From Spirochaetaceae bacterium (GTDB taxonomy: Bacteria; Spirochaetota; Spirochaetia; Treponematales; Treponemataceae), in assembly GCA_017416145.1 (NCBI GenBank), contig JAFQDD010000006.1, positions 1-64,000 on the forward strand: a stretch of 64,000 nucleotides of DNA, written 5' to 3'. Position numbers and translations under genes: made by a program. The notes under the pieces are model-generated. The model was not told the origin of the DNA. It ran no database searches and saw only the letters and a program-made list of their open reading frames with translations. This document shows positions 46,577 to 55,652 of the stretch, piece by piece. Each line of letters opens with the position of its first letter. Within the stretch, counting starts at the first letter, position 1.

Positions 46577-47011
46577 CTATTTTAATGCAGTACCAATTCT
46601 TTCAAGAACTTTCTTTCTATCAAGAGGTTTTACAATATAGTTTTTTGCTCCTAAAATCAAAGATTTTTTTACAAGTTCTTCTTTTCCTAGAGCAGAAACC
46701 ATTACCACTTTTGCATTTTTATCAAAAGTCATAATCTGTTCTAGAGCAGTAATACCGTCCATCTTAGGCATTGTAATATCCATTGTAACTAGGTCAACAT
46801 TTGGATAAAGTTCTTTGTATTTATCTAGACCTTCTTTTCCATCCTCTGCTGTAGCTACAATTTCATAACCTTCACTTGTTAGAATCTGACCAAGCTGTTT
46901 TGCAACGAAGATAGAATCATCAACTACAAGTACACGAACTTTTGTTCCATCGTCTTTGATTCCTTCAGGTGGTCTTTCGTTTATTGACGGAAAATCTTGT
47001 TTAGTTTTCAT
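46577..47011 (-). CDS. cheY: Chemotaxis response regulator CheY
   Basis: 144 aa. Receiver domain from ~25 with acidic pair D31-D32, phospho-acceptor D78 (LVTMDITMP), Ser106 (in VVMVSALG) and Lys128 (YIVKPLD). The ~24-residue N-terminal extension is a feature not found in E. coli CheY. Phosphorylated CheY alters flagellar rotation; CheX removes the phosphate. Last gene of cheA-cheW-cheX-cheY. Confidence 0.95.
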   Translation of the reverse strand: MKTKQDFPSINERPPEGIKDDGTKVRVLVVDDSIFVAKQLGQILTSEGYEIVATAEDGKEGLDKYKELYPNVDLVTMDITMPKMDGITALEQIMTFDKNAKVVMVSALGKEELVKKSLILGAKNYIVKPLDRKKVLERIGTALK

Positions 47012-47048
47012 TATTATCTCCTCTATTATTTTCTATTTACACTCGCAA

Positions 47049-47513
47049 TTACATATGTTCACGAATTGCTACGTTAACTTCAACCTTACCTTGTTCAGTA
47101 ATCATTGGAACAATAAGTGCTTCAACTTCATGGTTAGAAACTTCCATTTTTTCACCAGTAAACAATGCTGGTGGAGTTAAGTCAAAACGGAATCCCAAAT
47201 CATGTAGTTTTGTAACAGCTTGAGCTGTGATTAAGTTTGCCAACTCTGTGATTGTTGCTTTTGCCAAATCATCAAAAGTTGTTAACTCTTCCATATTCAT
47301 TGTTGATGCAATTTTTAATGCTGTATCAATTGTCATATCAAATAGAACACGACCCTCAACATCTCCAGCAAGACCAACTAAGGCAGCTACACCCATTACA
47401 GGTTGAGAAGTTGATTTTAGATACAAATCACCTCGTTTTACTTCTCCACCAAGAACTTCTTTTAATATACTGTAGGCTGTTTCTACAAATGGATTAATGT
47501 ATTCAACGCGCAT
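47049..47513 (-). CDS. cheX: CheY-P phosphatase CheX
   Basis: 154 aa. The catalytic ExxN is E90 and N93 (ITELANLITAQ). The fold matches CheX/CheC-type phosphatases of the chemotaxis system that replace CheZ in spirochaetes. Second to last gene of the che operon, 37 bp before cheY. Confidence 0.93.
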   Translation of the reverse strand: MRVEYINPFVETAYSILKEVLGGEVKRGDLYLKSTSQPVMGVAALVGLAGDVEGRVLFDMTIDTALKIASTMNMEELTTFDDLAKATITELANLITAQAVTKLHDLGFRFDLTPPALFTGEKMEVSNHEVEALIVPMITEQGKVEVNVAIREHM

Positions 47514-47524
47514 TTATATTCTCC

Positions 47525-48904
47525 TTAATGCTTTAAGTACATTGATATATGGTTAGCTGATTTTGCTGACCAACTAGTATTTCCAACAGGAACTTGTTCA
47601 TTATCACCTAAGAACAAACATCCATTACCCTTAACTTTTTCTCCAAATTCAGATAGTAAATCTTTTTGAGCTTGTTCATTCATAAAGGAAAGAACATCTC
47701 GAGCAAAAATTACATCCACAGCAGGCATAGCATTTGTGTGCATACAATCATGGTATTCAAACAAAATCATATCCTTTATGTTTTGGATAAATGTATATTC
47801 ACCTGTTACAGTTTTTGAAACAAAAGGCTTATACCATGTTTCAGCAACTTCAGGTGGTAAAGTTAAAAGAGGAGCATTTGAAATACTCAACAAATCCACC
47901 TCATGGGCATAAATTTTTATTCTCGCATCTGGATAACGCTTTTTTAGGACACAAGCCAAGGAAAATGTTTCAAAACCTTTTCCGCAACCTGGATTCCAAA
48001 CAACAATCTGTCTAGCTTCGTTTTGTGGAAGACATTCATAAACTTCATTTGCATATTGTTCAGACCAAAAAGCACCAGAATGTTTTGAATAGAAAGTTTT
48101 TAAGAAAGCATCTGCATCAGTATCGCTTGTCAACTGAAGATTATCTTTTCTTTCTTTTTCCCATTCTGAATATCGCTCTCGAATCCAATCCATATTGACT
48201 TCACTTACAGTAAATCTTCGGAAGTTTTGTAAGCCTTCTTTTATAAAGCTAAAATCAACTGTTTTTGGCTCTTCAACAACTTGTTTTACAGGTTGAATTA
48301 CTTGTTGAGGTTTTTTCGCAACATGATGATTCACATCATTATACTGAGAAGCTCTGTTATCATCACCTAGTTCTCGTTTTTCACTTTTTGTTGCCTTTGA
48401 TGAGAAAATTCTATCAATGTCCAACAAAATATATAGATGGTTATTGCTCTCAACAACACCAGCAATATATTTTATAGAAATATCACCAAAAAGTGGATGT
48501 GGTGGCTGAATAGTACTTTTTTGAATACCAACAACCTTGTCAATTGCGTCTACAACCACACCAAAAACTTGGTCTTCAACAGTTACGATAATCATATTTT
48601 CAATTTCATTGCCAGTACGTTCAGGAACTGGAATATTGAAAAACAATCGCAAATCTATAATCGGAATAATATCACCACGTAAATTGTAAACTCCCAATAC
48701 AAATGGAGAAGTATTTGGAACGTATGTAAATCTTCCTGCTTTTGCAATTTCTTTTACTTTTAGGATATCAATAGCATAATCCTTTCCAGCCAAAGAAAAT
48801 GCAACCATTTTGAAATCAATATTTACAACAGATTCCTTGCGACTATCTACAGTATCTTCGGTTTCATTTTGCATTGCAATGATATTTTCTGCATTAGTTT
48901 CCAT
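47525..48904 (-). CDS. cheW: CheW-CheR-like fusion (coupling protein with methyltransferase-like C-terminus)
   Basis: 459 aa from the ATG at 48902-48904 (METNAENIIAMQ) with AAAGAGG 5 nt before it; translation start overlaps the region of the cheA stop, giving close coupling. Residues ~30-170 are a CheW domain (MVAFSLAGKDYAIDILKVKE, LGVYNLRGDIIPIIDLRLFF). Residues ~215-459 resemble CheR: a SAM-type loop VVWNPGCGKGFETFSLAC instead of the usual CSTGEEPYS form, and VDVIFARDVLSF. The same arrangement is known in T. denticola. The altered loop raises the question whether the second domain still methylates receptors or has a structural role. Confidence 0.92.
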   Translation of the reverse strand: METNAENIIAMQNETEDTVDSRKESVVNIDFKMVAFSLAGKDYAIDILKVKEIAKAGRFTYVPNTSPFVLGVYNLRGDIIPIIDLRLFFNIPVPERTGNEIENMIIVTVEDQVFGVVVDAIDKVVGIQKSTIQPPHPLFGDISIKYIAGVVESNNHLYILLDIDRIFSSKATKSEKRELGDDNRASQYNDVNHHVAKKPQQVIQPVKQVVEEPKTVDFSFIKEGLQNFRRFTVSEVNMDWIRERYSEWEKERKDNLQLTSDTDADAFLKTFYSKHSGAFWSEQYANEVYECLPQNEARQIVVWNPGCGKGFETFSLACVLKKRYPDARIKIYAHEVDLLSISNAPLLTLPPEVAETWYKPFVSKTVTGEYTFIQNIKDMILFEYHDCMHTNAMPAVDVIFARDVLSFMNEQAQKDLLSEFGEKVKGNGCLFLGDNEQVPVGNTSWSAKSANHISMYLKH

Positions 48905-48914
48905 AAAAACCTCT

Positions 48915-51320
48915 TTACTCACCAAATGAATTTAATTCACTTCGAGCACTTAATTCTTGTTTTACACCAAGTTCCAAAAGTTGACTTACATCAATAATAA
49001 GTGATACAGAACCATCACCTAAAATAGAAGCTCCTGCAATACCAGGTGAATTAGTAAATTGGTCACGCAAAGGCTTGATAACAACATCTTCTTCACCAAT
49101 CAAGGCATCTACCATAACACCAACTTTTTTATCGGCTGTACCAACTATTACAATGAAACTATACTCAGATTCTTCTGTATTCTTGATTCCAAAAAGACGA
49201 CTTAAGCGTAAAATACTAACAACTTCGTTACGAACATTTAGAACTTCATAGTTGTCAATTTTGCTAATTTCATCAGAATGAACACGAACACTCTCAATAA
49301 CAGAAGCAATTGGAATTGAGTAAACTTCAGAACCAACTCTAATGAGTAGACCTTGAATAATTGCTACAGTTAATGGAAGGCGAATACTGAATTTTGAACC
49401 TAATCCTGGTTCAGAAGTAACAATAATAGAACCATTTAACTTTTCAATTTGGGTTTTAACAACGTCCAAACCTACACCACGTCCAGAAACATTGGTAATT
49501 TTGTCAGCAGTTGAGAAACCAGCTGAGAACATTAACTGATATGCTTCTTGGTCAGTAATAATTTTGTTTGGATGGATTAAACCACGTGAAACAGCTTTAT
49601 TTTTAATCTTTTCAACATCAATACCGTGACCATCATCAACGATATCAATAACAATCATATTTCCTTCGTTAGAAGCTTTTAGAAGAAGTGTACCTTCTTC
49701 ATTTTTTCCAGCAGCCTTTCTAACATCAGGAGTTTCAATACCGTGATCAAGAGAGTTTCTAACACAGTGCATAATAGGATCTAGCAACTCATCAATTACA
49801 GACTTATCAAGTTCTGTGTCTTCACCTTCGATAACAAGATTGATTTTTTTGTTCAAATCACGACTTAAATCCCGAACTACACGAGGGAATCGTGAGAAAA
49901 TCTGGCTAATTGGAACCATTCGGATTTTCATAACGCCTTCTTGCAACTCACCTGCAATACGACCTAGGTTTTGAGTTGAAGAACGGAATTTTCCAACGAT
50001 ATTTTTGAAAGAAACATCAAATGGTTCAAATACACTGAATAAATCACCAAAATCTTGATTTAGAGATGATTTTACATCTTTTATAGTTGCACCATTTTGC
50101 ATAGATTCCATATATCGTGGAATTTGTTCAAACAATCGATGAACTTTGTCTTTGTATGATGCTTCAATTGACTGCAATTGAGTTTGTAAATCACCAACTT
50201 GGATTGATGTTTGGTTGAAAGCAGCTTTTGTAATAACAGTTTCACTAACAAGATTTAACAAGTAGTCAATTCGTTTTGAATCTACTCTTAAAACTGTACT
50301 ATTTTGTGATGTATTACTTGATTTTGGAGTAACTTTTTTAGGTTGAGCAGCTGCAACTTCTTTTTCTACAAGAGAAACATCATCCACAACAGGCTCTTCT
50401 GATACACTTTGTGTAGCAACTGGAGCTGGTGCAACAGTTTCAACAACAGGAGTACTTACTTCCACTGGTTTTGGAGCTTCTTGAACTGGTGTAACCTGTG
50501 CAGCACTTGCATTTTCAAGACATTTTGCATCTGTACTTAGTGTAACATCTGTTAAGAATGTAACATCTTCTAATTCTTCGGCTGTAGCGGCAGAAGCAAC
50601 ATAATATACTACTTTAGGATAGAATTCATCTTCGTAAAGAGCATCGAAATCAGGAACAGTTTTTAACACTGTACCCTTTGCTCTAATTGCGGAGAATACT
50701 TGAATTCCACCAACACTATTCATTGGATTGCTCTCGTCAAATTCAACAGTGATACTCCATAGTTTTTCACCATCGTGGCAAGATTCCTTTAACTCTAAAA
50801 GTTCATATTCAGAAAGAGCAACAGAATCAGTTTTTGGAGTCTCTTGAACAACTGGTTGTTGAACAGGTTGACGTGGTGCTGGTTGCATACTTGGTGGAGC
50901 GGACTTTTTCTTTTTTCCTTCTTTTGCAGGAATAAAAGATTTTAATGTATTTTTTATTGGTTCAACGTCTTCTGTATAGATTTGACCATTTGCACGTTCA
51001 TCAAGCATTATCTTAATAATGTCAATGGCAGACAAAAGAGAATCTACAACTGGTTCTGTAACAGGAATTGTGCCAGAACGCAATTCATCCAATAAATCTT
51101 CCACAGCGTGGGTAAATTCTGTTAATTCAGTCATTTCCACTGTGGCAGATCCACCTTTAAGAGTATGGGCAGCTCTGAATATCTCATCTATAGCTTCATG
51201 ATTTGTTGGATCATTTTCTATAACAAGAATATTGCTTTCTAAATTTTCGACTTGTTGTTGGGCTTCACTAAAAAAATCTTTTAGCAATTCCTCGTTATTT
51301 AAATCTAGATAATCACTCAT
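48915..51320 (-). CDS. cheA: Chemotaxis histidine kinase CheA
   Basis: 801 aa. P1 domain with phospho-His52 (AAHTLKGGS). P2-like linker and a long Pro/Val/Glu-rich linker (residues ~135-340, incl. ETPKTDSV, PVVETVAPAPVA). P3 dimerisation, P4 ATPase with N-box MHCVRNSLDHGIE, G1 VDDGHGID and G2 GRGVGLDVV, and P5/CheW-like end. First gene of the operon. The stop is within 11 bases of the cheW start. Confidence 0.96.
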   Translation of the reverse strand: MSDYLDLNNEELLKDFFSEAQQQVENLESNILVIENDPTNHEAIDEIFRAAHTLKGGSATVEMTELTEFTHAVEDLLDELRSGTIPVTEPVVDSLLSAIDIIKIMLDERANGQIYTEDVEPIKNTLKSFIPAKEGKKKKSAPPSMQPAPRQPVQQPVVQETPKTDSVALSEYELLELKESCHDGEKLWSITVEFDESNPMNSVGGIQVFSAIRAKGTVLKTVPDFDALYEDEFYPKVVYYVASAATAEELEDVTFLTDVTLSTDAKCLENASAAQVTPVQEAPKPVEVSTPVVETVAPAPVATQSVSEEPVVDDVSLVEKEVAAAQPKKVTPKSSNTSQNSTVLRVDSKRIDYLLNLVSETVITKAAFNQTSIQVGDLQTQLQSIEASYKDKVHRLFEQIPRYMESMQNGATIKDVKSSLNQDFGDLFSVFEPFDVSFKNIVGKFRSSTQNLGRIAGELQEGVMKIRMVPISQIFSRFPRVVRDLSRDLNKKINLVIEGEDTELDKSVIDELLDPIMHCVRNSLDHGIETPDVRKAAGKNEEGTLLLKASNEGNMIVIDIVDDGHGIDVEKIKNKAVSRGLIHPNKIITDQEAYQLMFSAGFSTADKITNVSGRGVGLDVVKTQIEKLNGSIIVTSEPGLGSKFSIRLPLTVAIIQGLLIRVGSEVYSIPIASVIESVRVHSDEISKIDNYEVLNVRNEVVSILRLSRLFGIKNTEESEYSFIVIVGTADKKVGVMVDALIGEEDVVIKPLRDQFTNSPGIAGASILGDGSVSLIIDVSQLLELGVKQELSARSELNSFGE

Positions 51321-51586
51321 ATATTACATTTTATCAATTAAAACTCATAAGTCAAGGTTAGATATCAAAATTACTAAAATTTCAATGAAAAATAGTAATT
51401 TTTTTTGAATATGTAGATTTTGGAGTTTTTAGTAATTTTAAAGATGGATTTTATGTATCAATTTTGCTATTATTTTTAATTATTTCTTCTTATATTTTAA
51501 AAAAAATGATAATATAAAGTTTATAAATAAAGAAAAGCGAAAAATTAACTATTTTTTTTCAAAACTTAAATACAGGAGAAAAACTT
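51321..51586. promoter_or_regulatory. Divergent promoter region of cheA and the NifX-like gene
   Basis: 266 bp, very AT-rich (long T-runs). It has no ORF or hairpin that I would support. A ribosome site AGGAG precedes the plus-strand gene. Confidence 0.4.
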
Positions 51587-52021
51587 ATGCGAATTGCAGT
51601 TACTTATGAAAATGAAAATGTGTTTCAGCATTTTGGTCACTCAAAACAATTTAAAATTTATGATGTAGAAAATAATTCTATCATAAAAGAAGAAATTGTT
51701 GGTACAAATGGCAGCGGACATGGAGCTTTGGCAACTTTTCTCGCCAATAATAAAGTTGATTCTTTGATTTGTGGCGGAATTGGCGGTGGAGCCCAGAGTG
51801 CATTAACCGAAAAAGGAATAAAGATTTTTGGTGGAGTTACTGGAAAAGCAGATGATGCTGCAAAAGCTTTAATTGCTGGAACTCTCGATTATAATCCTAA
51901 CGTAAAATGTGACCATCACGATCACGAACACGGAGAGGGTGAACATACTTGCGGAGATCACGGTTGTGGAAGTCATGATTGTGGTTCTCATTCTGAACAA
52001 AAATACACTCTTGTAAAATAG
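51587..52021 (+). CDS. NifX/NifB-type Fe-Mo cofactor-binding-fold protein with His/Cys tail
   Basis: 144 aa. The NifX-like domain (MRIAVTYENENVFQHFGHS, ALATFLANNKVDSLICGGIG, GAQSALTEKGIKIF) fills residues 1-110. The C-terminal ~35 residues are packed with His, Asp, Glu and Cys (HHDHEHGEGEHTCGDHGCG), a metal-binding tail. The family carries metal clusters or cofactors in nitrogenase or other metalloenzyme assembly. No nif gene is nearby, so it may bind Fe-S or other metals in another route. AGGAG 7 nt before ATG. Eight bp separate it from the nitroreductase gene. Confidence 0.85.
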   Translation: MRIAVTYENENVFQHFGHSKQFKIYDVENNSIIKEEIVGTNGSGHGALATFLANNKVDSLICGGIGGGAQSALTEKGIKIFGGVTGKADDAAKALIAGTLDYNPNVKCDHHDHEHGEGEHTCGDHGCGSHDCGSHSEQKYTLVK

Positions 52022-52029
52022 GAAAATCA

Positions 52030-52548
52030 ATGAACGAAACAATTAAATCAATATTAAACCGACGTTCAATTAGAGCATTTTCAAATCAAGAAATTGGCCG
52101 AGAAATCGTACAAACTCTTTTAGATTGTGCTTTGGCAGCACCAAGTGGAATGAATCAACAGACTTGGCAATTTACAGCAATCGTAAATCAAGAAAAAATC
52201 TTGAACTTTGCAAGAACTGTTGGAAAGGCACTTGGTCGTGACGAAGGATACAATATGTATTGTCCAAAGTTGCTAATTATCACTTCCAATGAAAAAGAAA
52301 GTCGGTTCCGAGAAGTTGATAATGCTTGTGCTATGGAAAATATTTATCTTGGGGCTTCAAGTTTGGGGCTTGGTTGTGTTTGGATAAACCAAGTAAAAGA
52401 TTGTTATGATAATGTGGAAGTTCGTAAACTTTTGACAGAGTTTGGTATTCCAGAAAGCCACGGAGTTTACGGTTGTGCTGCAATCGGTTATCCTGCAGGA
52501 GAGCCACGAGACAAAACAATTACAGCAGTTGCAAAAATTGTTGAATAA
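52030..52548 (+). CDS. Nitroreductase family FMN protein
   Basis: 172 aa, the short form of the family. FMN-binding residues appear in RRSIRAFSNQEI and AAPSGMNQQTW; the later helices are CAMENIYLGASSLGLGCVWI and GYPAGEPRDKT. Reduces nitro or quinone-like compounds; the natural substrate is unknown. Cotranscribed with the NifX-like gene. A terminator follows. Confidence 0.9.
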   Translation: MNETIKSILNRRSIRAFSNQEIGREIVQTLLDCALAAPSGMNQQTWQFTAIVNQEKILNFARTVGKALGRDEGYNMYCPKLLIITSNEKESRFREVDNACAMENIYLGASSLGLGCVWINQVKDCYDNVEVRKLLTEFGIPESHGVYGCAAIGYPAGEPRDKTITAVAKIVE

Positions 52549-52561
52549 GTTTTGATAATAC

Positions 52562-52603
52562 AGGTGGTCAAGGGATTTTTTACCTACTCCCTTGACCTAT
52601 TTT
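52562..52603 (+). terminator. Terminator, hairpin of the dispersed AGGTGGTCAAGGGA type
   Basis: TCAAGGGA / TCCCTTGA stem with outer AGG/CCT pairs, T5 after it. A related hairpin is at 20654-20694. Confidence 0.75.
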
Positions 52604-52616
52604 TCATAAAAAAAAC

Positions 52617-53153
52617 TTAGATTTTTGCTCCTTCCGATAAATATTCCCAAGAACCTTTTGAATAGTCTAAATAAGGTAAAGCATCGTCAGAAGTTGAGAA
52701 ACAAGCAGTTCCTTTGCTGTCGATTGTAGCGTAGAAGAAACCCCACTGGCAACTAGCTTCAGTTAATGAACGTACGTACAAAATTGTATAACAATTTGAG
52801 TGTGGATTTTCTTCATCGTAATCTGGGTATTGTGATTGTACATAATTTGAGTGACTAGAACATTTTACCAAATAAAGATTACCATTCTCACAAGGACGAT
52901 GAGAGAGAATACTTCCAACTGTATCAGTTTCGTCTTTTCCATTTCCAGAACCATCATAAGACACAATTATTGAATCATTTTGTTTAGTGATAGAAAAAAC
53001 TTCATTATGATCTGATTTGTAAGATTTTCCTACAAAATCATATAATAGATTGTTTTCCAAACCTCCAACAGCAGGTTGTTGGTCACAACCCAAAAACAAG
53101 CATAAAAATCCTAAAAGTGTAATGCTTAAGATTTTTGTTAATAATTTGTTCAT
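52617..53153 (-). CDS. Small lipoprotein of unknown function
   Basis: 178 aa. Lipoprotein signal peptide with lipobox LFLGC (Cys23). The mature part has the polar segments SYKSDHNEVFSITKQND and CYTILYVRSLTEAS and several Cys. No family recognised. AGGAGGTT lies 5 nt before the ATG. Possibly associated with the neighbouring TonB receptor, but the 106-bp gap and separate ribosome site do not prove it. Confidence 0.75.
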   Translation of the reverse strand: MNKLLTKILSITLLGFLCLFLGCDQQPAVGGLENNLLYDFVGKSYKSDHNEVFSITKQNDSIIVSYDGSGNGKDETDTVGSILSHRPCENGNLYLVKCSSHSNYVQSQYPDYDEENPHSNCYTILYVRSLTEASCQWGFFYATIDSKGTACFSTSDDALPYLDYSKGSWEYLSEGAKI

Positions 53154-53259
53154 TATTGAACCTCCTATAATAAGTAAGTTTGCACCGTAAATTTTCAGAC
53201 AAACACTTCTCCTAAATATTTTTTCTAATTTTATTTCTACGATAAGTTGAGAATAAAAA

Positions 53260-55140
53260 TTAGAATGTATACTTGATTTTTATTGAATAACTTCTTGAAG
53301 GAGCAGAATAATTATCATGATAAAAATATCTTTGATCTAATAAATTTTCTCCTGACAACAAGAAACTAAGATTTTCTTTTACTTTAATAGAAAAGGAAAA
53401 CGATAAAAGATGAATTGGGGAATAATAAGAAGTATTGTAATTTGATGTATATCGCTTTGACGTAAAATCATATTTTATATCAAAATATATATTCTTATAC
53501 CCAAAATTGATTTTAGAATTTAACACAAAAAAAGGAACCCACATAATCTGATTTCCATAGACTTCCCTATCAAGCAAAAAACTCTTTGTAGCAGAAAACA
53601 AAAAATCATAACCAATAGAAAAAGAATTTGGTAAAGAAAATACCTTATTCATACTCAATGTGCCATCAAAGTAATAAGCTGCACTAGAATTTTCTGGAAA
53701 CATTGAAATAAAATTCTGTTCTGAATAATATCCATTTATCCACCGAATTTTATTTTGATAATAACTCATTCCAACAGAAAGTCCCAAAGGAATAAATTTA
53801 AATCGTAAAGAATAGCCGGATTCTGGTTTTAAATTTGGATTCCCGTGATAAGAAATTTTTTCATTAGAATTTTTGTTTTCTAATTTTGAATAATTCCAAA
53901 ATAATTGATTAAAAGTTGGTAAAGCATTTTGGGTAGAAACAGAAAATCCTATAATACTTGCTAAATCAAATGAAATAGCAGCATTTATTTGATGAAAAAT
54001 TGATTTCGTTTTTGAAATCGAGTCTTGTAAAAAAAGATAGCCAAGCACTGATTCTATTTTTAGTTTTTTGAAAGAATATTTGCCTAAAAAAGATGGATAA
54101 ATCATAAAACGCTTTGGCGAAAAATTTGAATCCGTTGATAGTTGAAAATCACCATAAATAAAACTTATTTTTACAGAAAAAGCAGGATCAAATTCTCCAA
54201 ATTTTAATGGAATTGAATAATGTGTTTGATTTAGTTGCAAAGTCAGCGAATGAAAAATGTTTTTTGAATTTTCAGAATTATCTGAGGGAACTATAAAATC
54301 TAAATTGTCTAAATCATAGGTAAATTTCAATTGCGTATATCCAAAGGGAAAATCCAAATTTGTTTGAAAAGTATTAGTAAAAAAAGTTGTTTTTTGTCTA
54401 CCAAAAGGAGTAAGAGAGGCTGGAACTTCAACATTATTGAGTATAAAAGTATGAGAACTTCCAATACTGTGAGAGTTTATGTATCGATTCCAAGAAAAAC
54501 TTCCTCCATACGAAACAAATTTTTGGTCAGATAAAATACTTGAATCGACTTTCAAATATTGATTTTTTGCTTTTGTACCTGATAACGAAAGTTTAAAAGC
54601 TGTTTTCGCTAATAAATCTTGATAAATACAATTATAAATTTGAGTATCAAAAGGACTTGTATCATATGCAAGATTTTCGAATGAAACAGATAACTTTCTA
54701 GAGGAATAAGATTTTGTACTAATTGATATTGCTGAACCAGAAAATTGTTCTTGACCTAAAGCTAAACTGTCTTGAATTTTTATAGAAACAATAGATTCCA
54801 ATGGAATAGAATTCCAATCAAATTCCCCAGTGTTTGGATCATTTGCCAAAACTCCATCCACATAAACCTTTATACAAGCTCCAGCATATCCACGGATAGA
54901 AATATTAGCTGAACTACCAAGTCCACCAGTATTCATTACAAGACAATTTTTAGAAGAAAGAAAATCAGCTAAATTTTTTGCATTTGAATCTTGAATTTGT
55001 TCTTGAGAAAAATAGAGTTCTTGGGAATCAGAATTGATATATGTGACGATTGTTCCAAGGTCAATATCTTGTTTTACATTTTCTGCAAAAAAGAAATTTG
55101 CCACACAAAGAGAAAAAAGAATAATAAAAATAGATTTCAT
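53260..55140 (-). CDS. btuB: TonB-dependent outer-membrane receptor (cobalamin uptake, BtuB-like)
   Basis: 626 aa. Signal peptide 1-~20 (ending FFFAE). Plug domain residues ~30-150 (QEQIQDSNAKNLADFLSS, ISIRGYAGACIKVYVDGVLA), then a barrel ending SYSIKIKYTF with terminal Phe. The cobalamin riboswitch upstream identifies the likely ligand as B12 or a relative. The ATG at 55140 has no Shine-Dalgarno of its own. It begins one base after the stop of a 14-codon leader ORF that has a very strong one, so translation is probably coupled. Shorter than E. coli BtuB plus TonB box region; TonB box not identified. Confidence 0.92.
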   Translation of the reverse strand: MKSIFIILFSLCVANFFFAENVKQDIDLGTIVTYINSDSQELYFSQEQIQDSNAKNLADFLSSKNCLVMNTGGLGSSANISIRGYAGACIKVYVDGVLANDPNTGEFDWNSIPLESIVSIKIQDSLALGQEQFSGSAISISTKSYSSRKLSVSFENLAYDTSPFDTQIYNCIYQDLLAKTAFKLSLSGTKAKNQYLKVDSSILSDQKFVSYGGSFSWNRYINSHSIGSSHTFILNNVEVPASLTPFGRQKTTFFTNTFQTNLDFPFGYTQLKFTYDLDNLDFIVPSDNSENSKNIFHSLTLQLNQTHYSIPLKFGEFDPAFSVKISFIYGDFQLSTDSNFSPKRFMIYPSFLGKYSFKKLKIESVLGYLFLQDSISKTKSIFHQINAAISFDLASIIGFSVSTQNALPTFNQLFWNYSKLENKNSNEKISYHGNPNLKPESGYSLRFKFIPLGLSVGMSYYQNKIRWINGYYSEQNFISMFPENSSAAYYFDGTLSMNKVFSLPNSFSIGYDFLFSATKSFLLDREVYGNQIMWVPFFVLNSKINFGYKNIYFDIKYDFTSKRYTSNYNTSYYSPIHLLSFSFSIKVKENLSFLLSGENLLDQRYFYHDNYSAPSRSYSIKIKYTF

Positions 55141-55141
55141 T

Positions 55142-55186
55142 CTATTTGCGTAGAAAAATGACCATAAAGATACGGCGATTTAACAT
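55142..55186 (-). CDS. 14-codon leader ORF upstream of btuB (translational coupling)
   Basis: ATG 55184-55186 with GAGGAGG 6 nt before it; product MLNRRIFMVIFLRK, stop TAG at 55142-55144, one base before the receptor ATG. Sits between the riboswitch and the receptor. Only the sequence context supports it; the peptide itself may have no role. Confidence 0.65.
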   Translation of the reverse strand: MLNRRIFMVIFLRK

Positions 55187-55220
55187 ACTTTCCTCCTCGG
55201 GATTGTAAGAAAAAATGAGA

Positions 55221-55372
55221 TTTGACAGTCGTCTCCTGGCTTACGAAATATGCATTAATTGCAAACTAAAACGCCTTCTCGTTTTCACAATGGCTAATGT
55301 TTTAGATTTTATTCGTTTACAGTGGCGGGACCGCTCCAGATTTTAACTGGATTCCGTTACTGCCGATTTAAT
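55221..55372 (-). promoter_or_regulatory. Cobalamin (AdoCbl) riboswitch
   Basis: On the minus strand: GGAATCCAGTTAAAATCTGG, then GAGCGGTCCCGCCACTGTAA (B12-box region), then variable hairpins and AAGCCAGGAGACGACTG near the 3' end, all conserved parts of class-I cobalamin aptamers. It precedes the receptor and probably controls the ribosome site of the leader ORF at 55192-55198. Confidence 0.92.
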
Positions 55373-55445
55373 TATATATAAATAATTTATTTTGTAAAGT
55401 AATGTAGTTACAAGTCTAAACTTTGCTTCTTGAAAAAGTATAGAG

Positions 55446-55486
55446 CAAAAAAAAGGCGTTTAACCCGAAAGTTAAACGCCTTTTTT
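55446..55486 (-). terminator. Terminator of tRNA-Leu
   Basis: GGCGTTTAAC / GTTAAACGCC perfect 10-bp stem with A/T runs on both sides (bidirectional form). Confidence 0.85.
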
Positions 55487-55568
55487 TGCGGAGAACCTGA
55501 CTTGAACAGGCACAGCTCGCGCCACCAGCACCTCAAGCTGGCGTGTCTACCAATTCCACCATCCCCGC
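55487..55568 (-). tRNA. tRNA-Leu (anticodon GAG)
   Basis: 82 nt, minus strand. Acceptor GCGGGGA pairs with TCTCCGC (one G-U), D-arm TGGTGGAATTGGTAGACA, anticodon stem CCAGC/GCTGG with loop TTGAGGT (anticodon 55532-55534), long class-II variable arm (TGGCGCGAGCTGT) and T-arm with GTTCAAGTC. CCA is not encoded. Confidence 0.95.
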
Positions 55569-55652
55569 AAAATATCTTGCGAGGATGAATATATCACGAA
55601 ATTGGGGTTTTGGTCAATATTTTAGTATCGTTTTAGTTTCTTATAAATTCCC

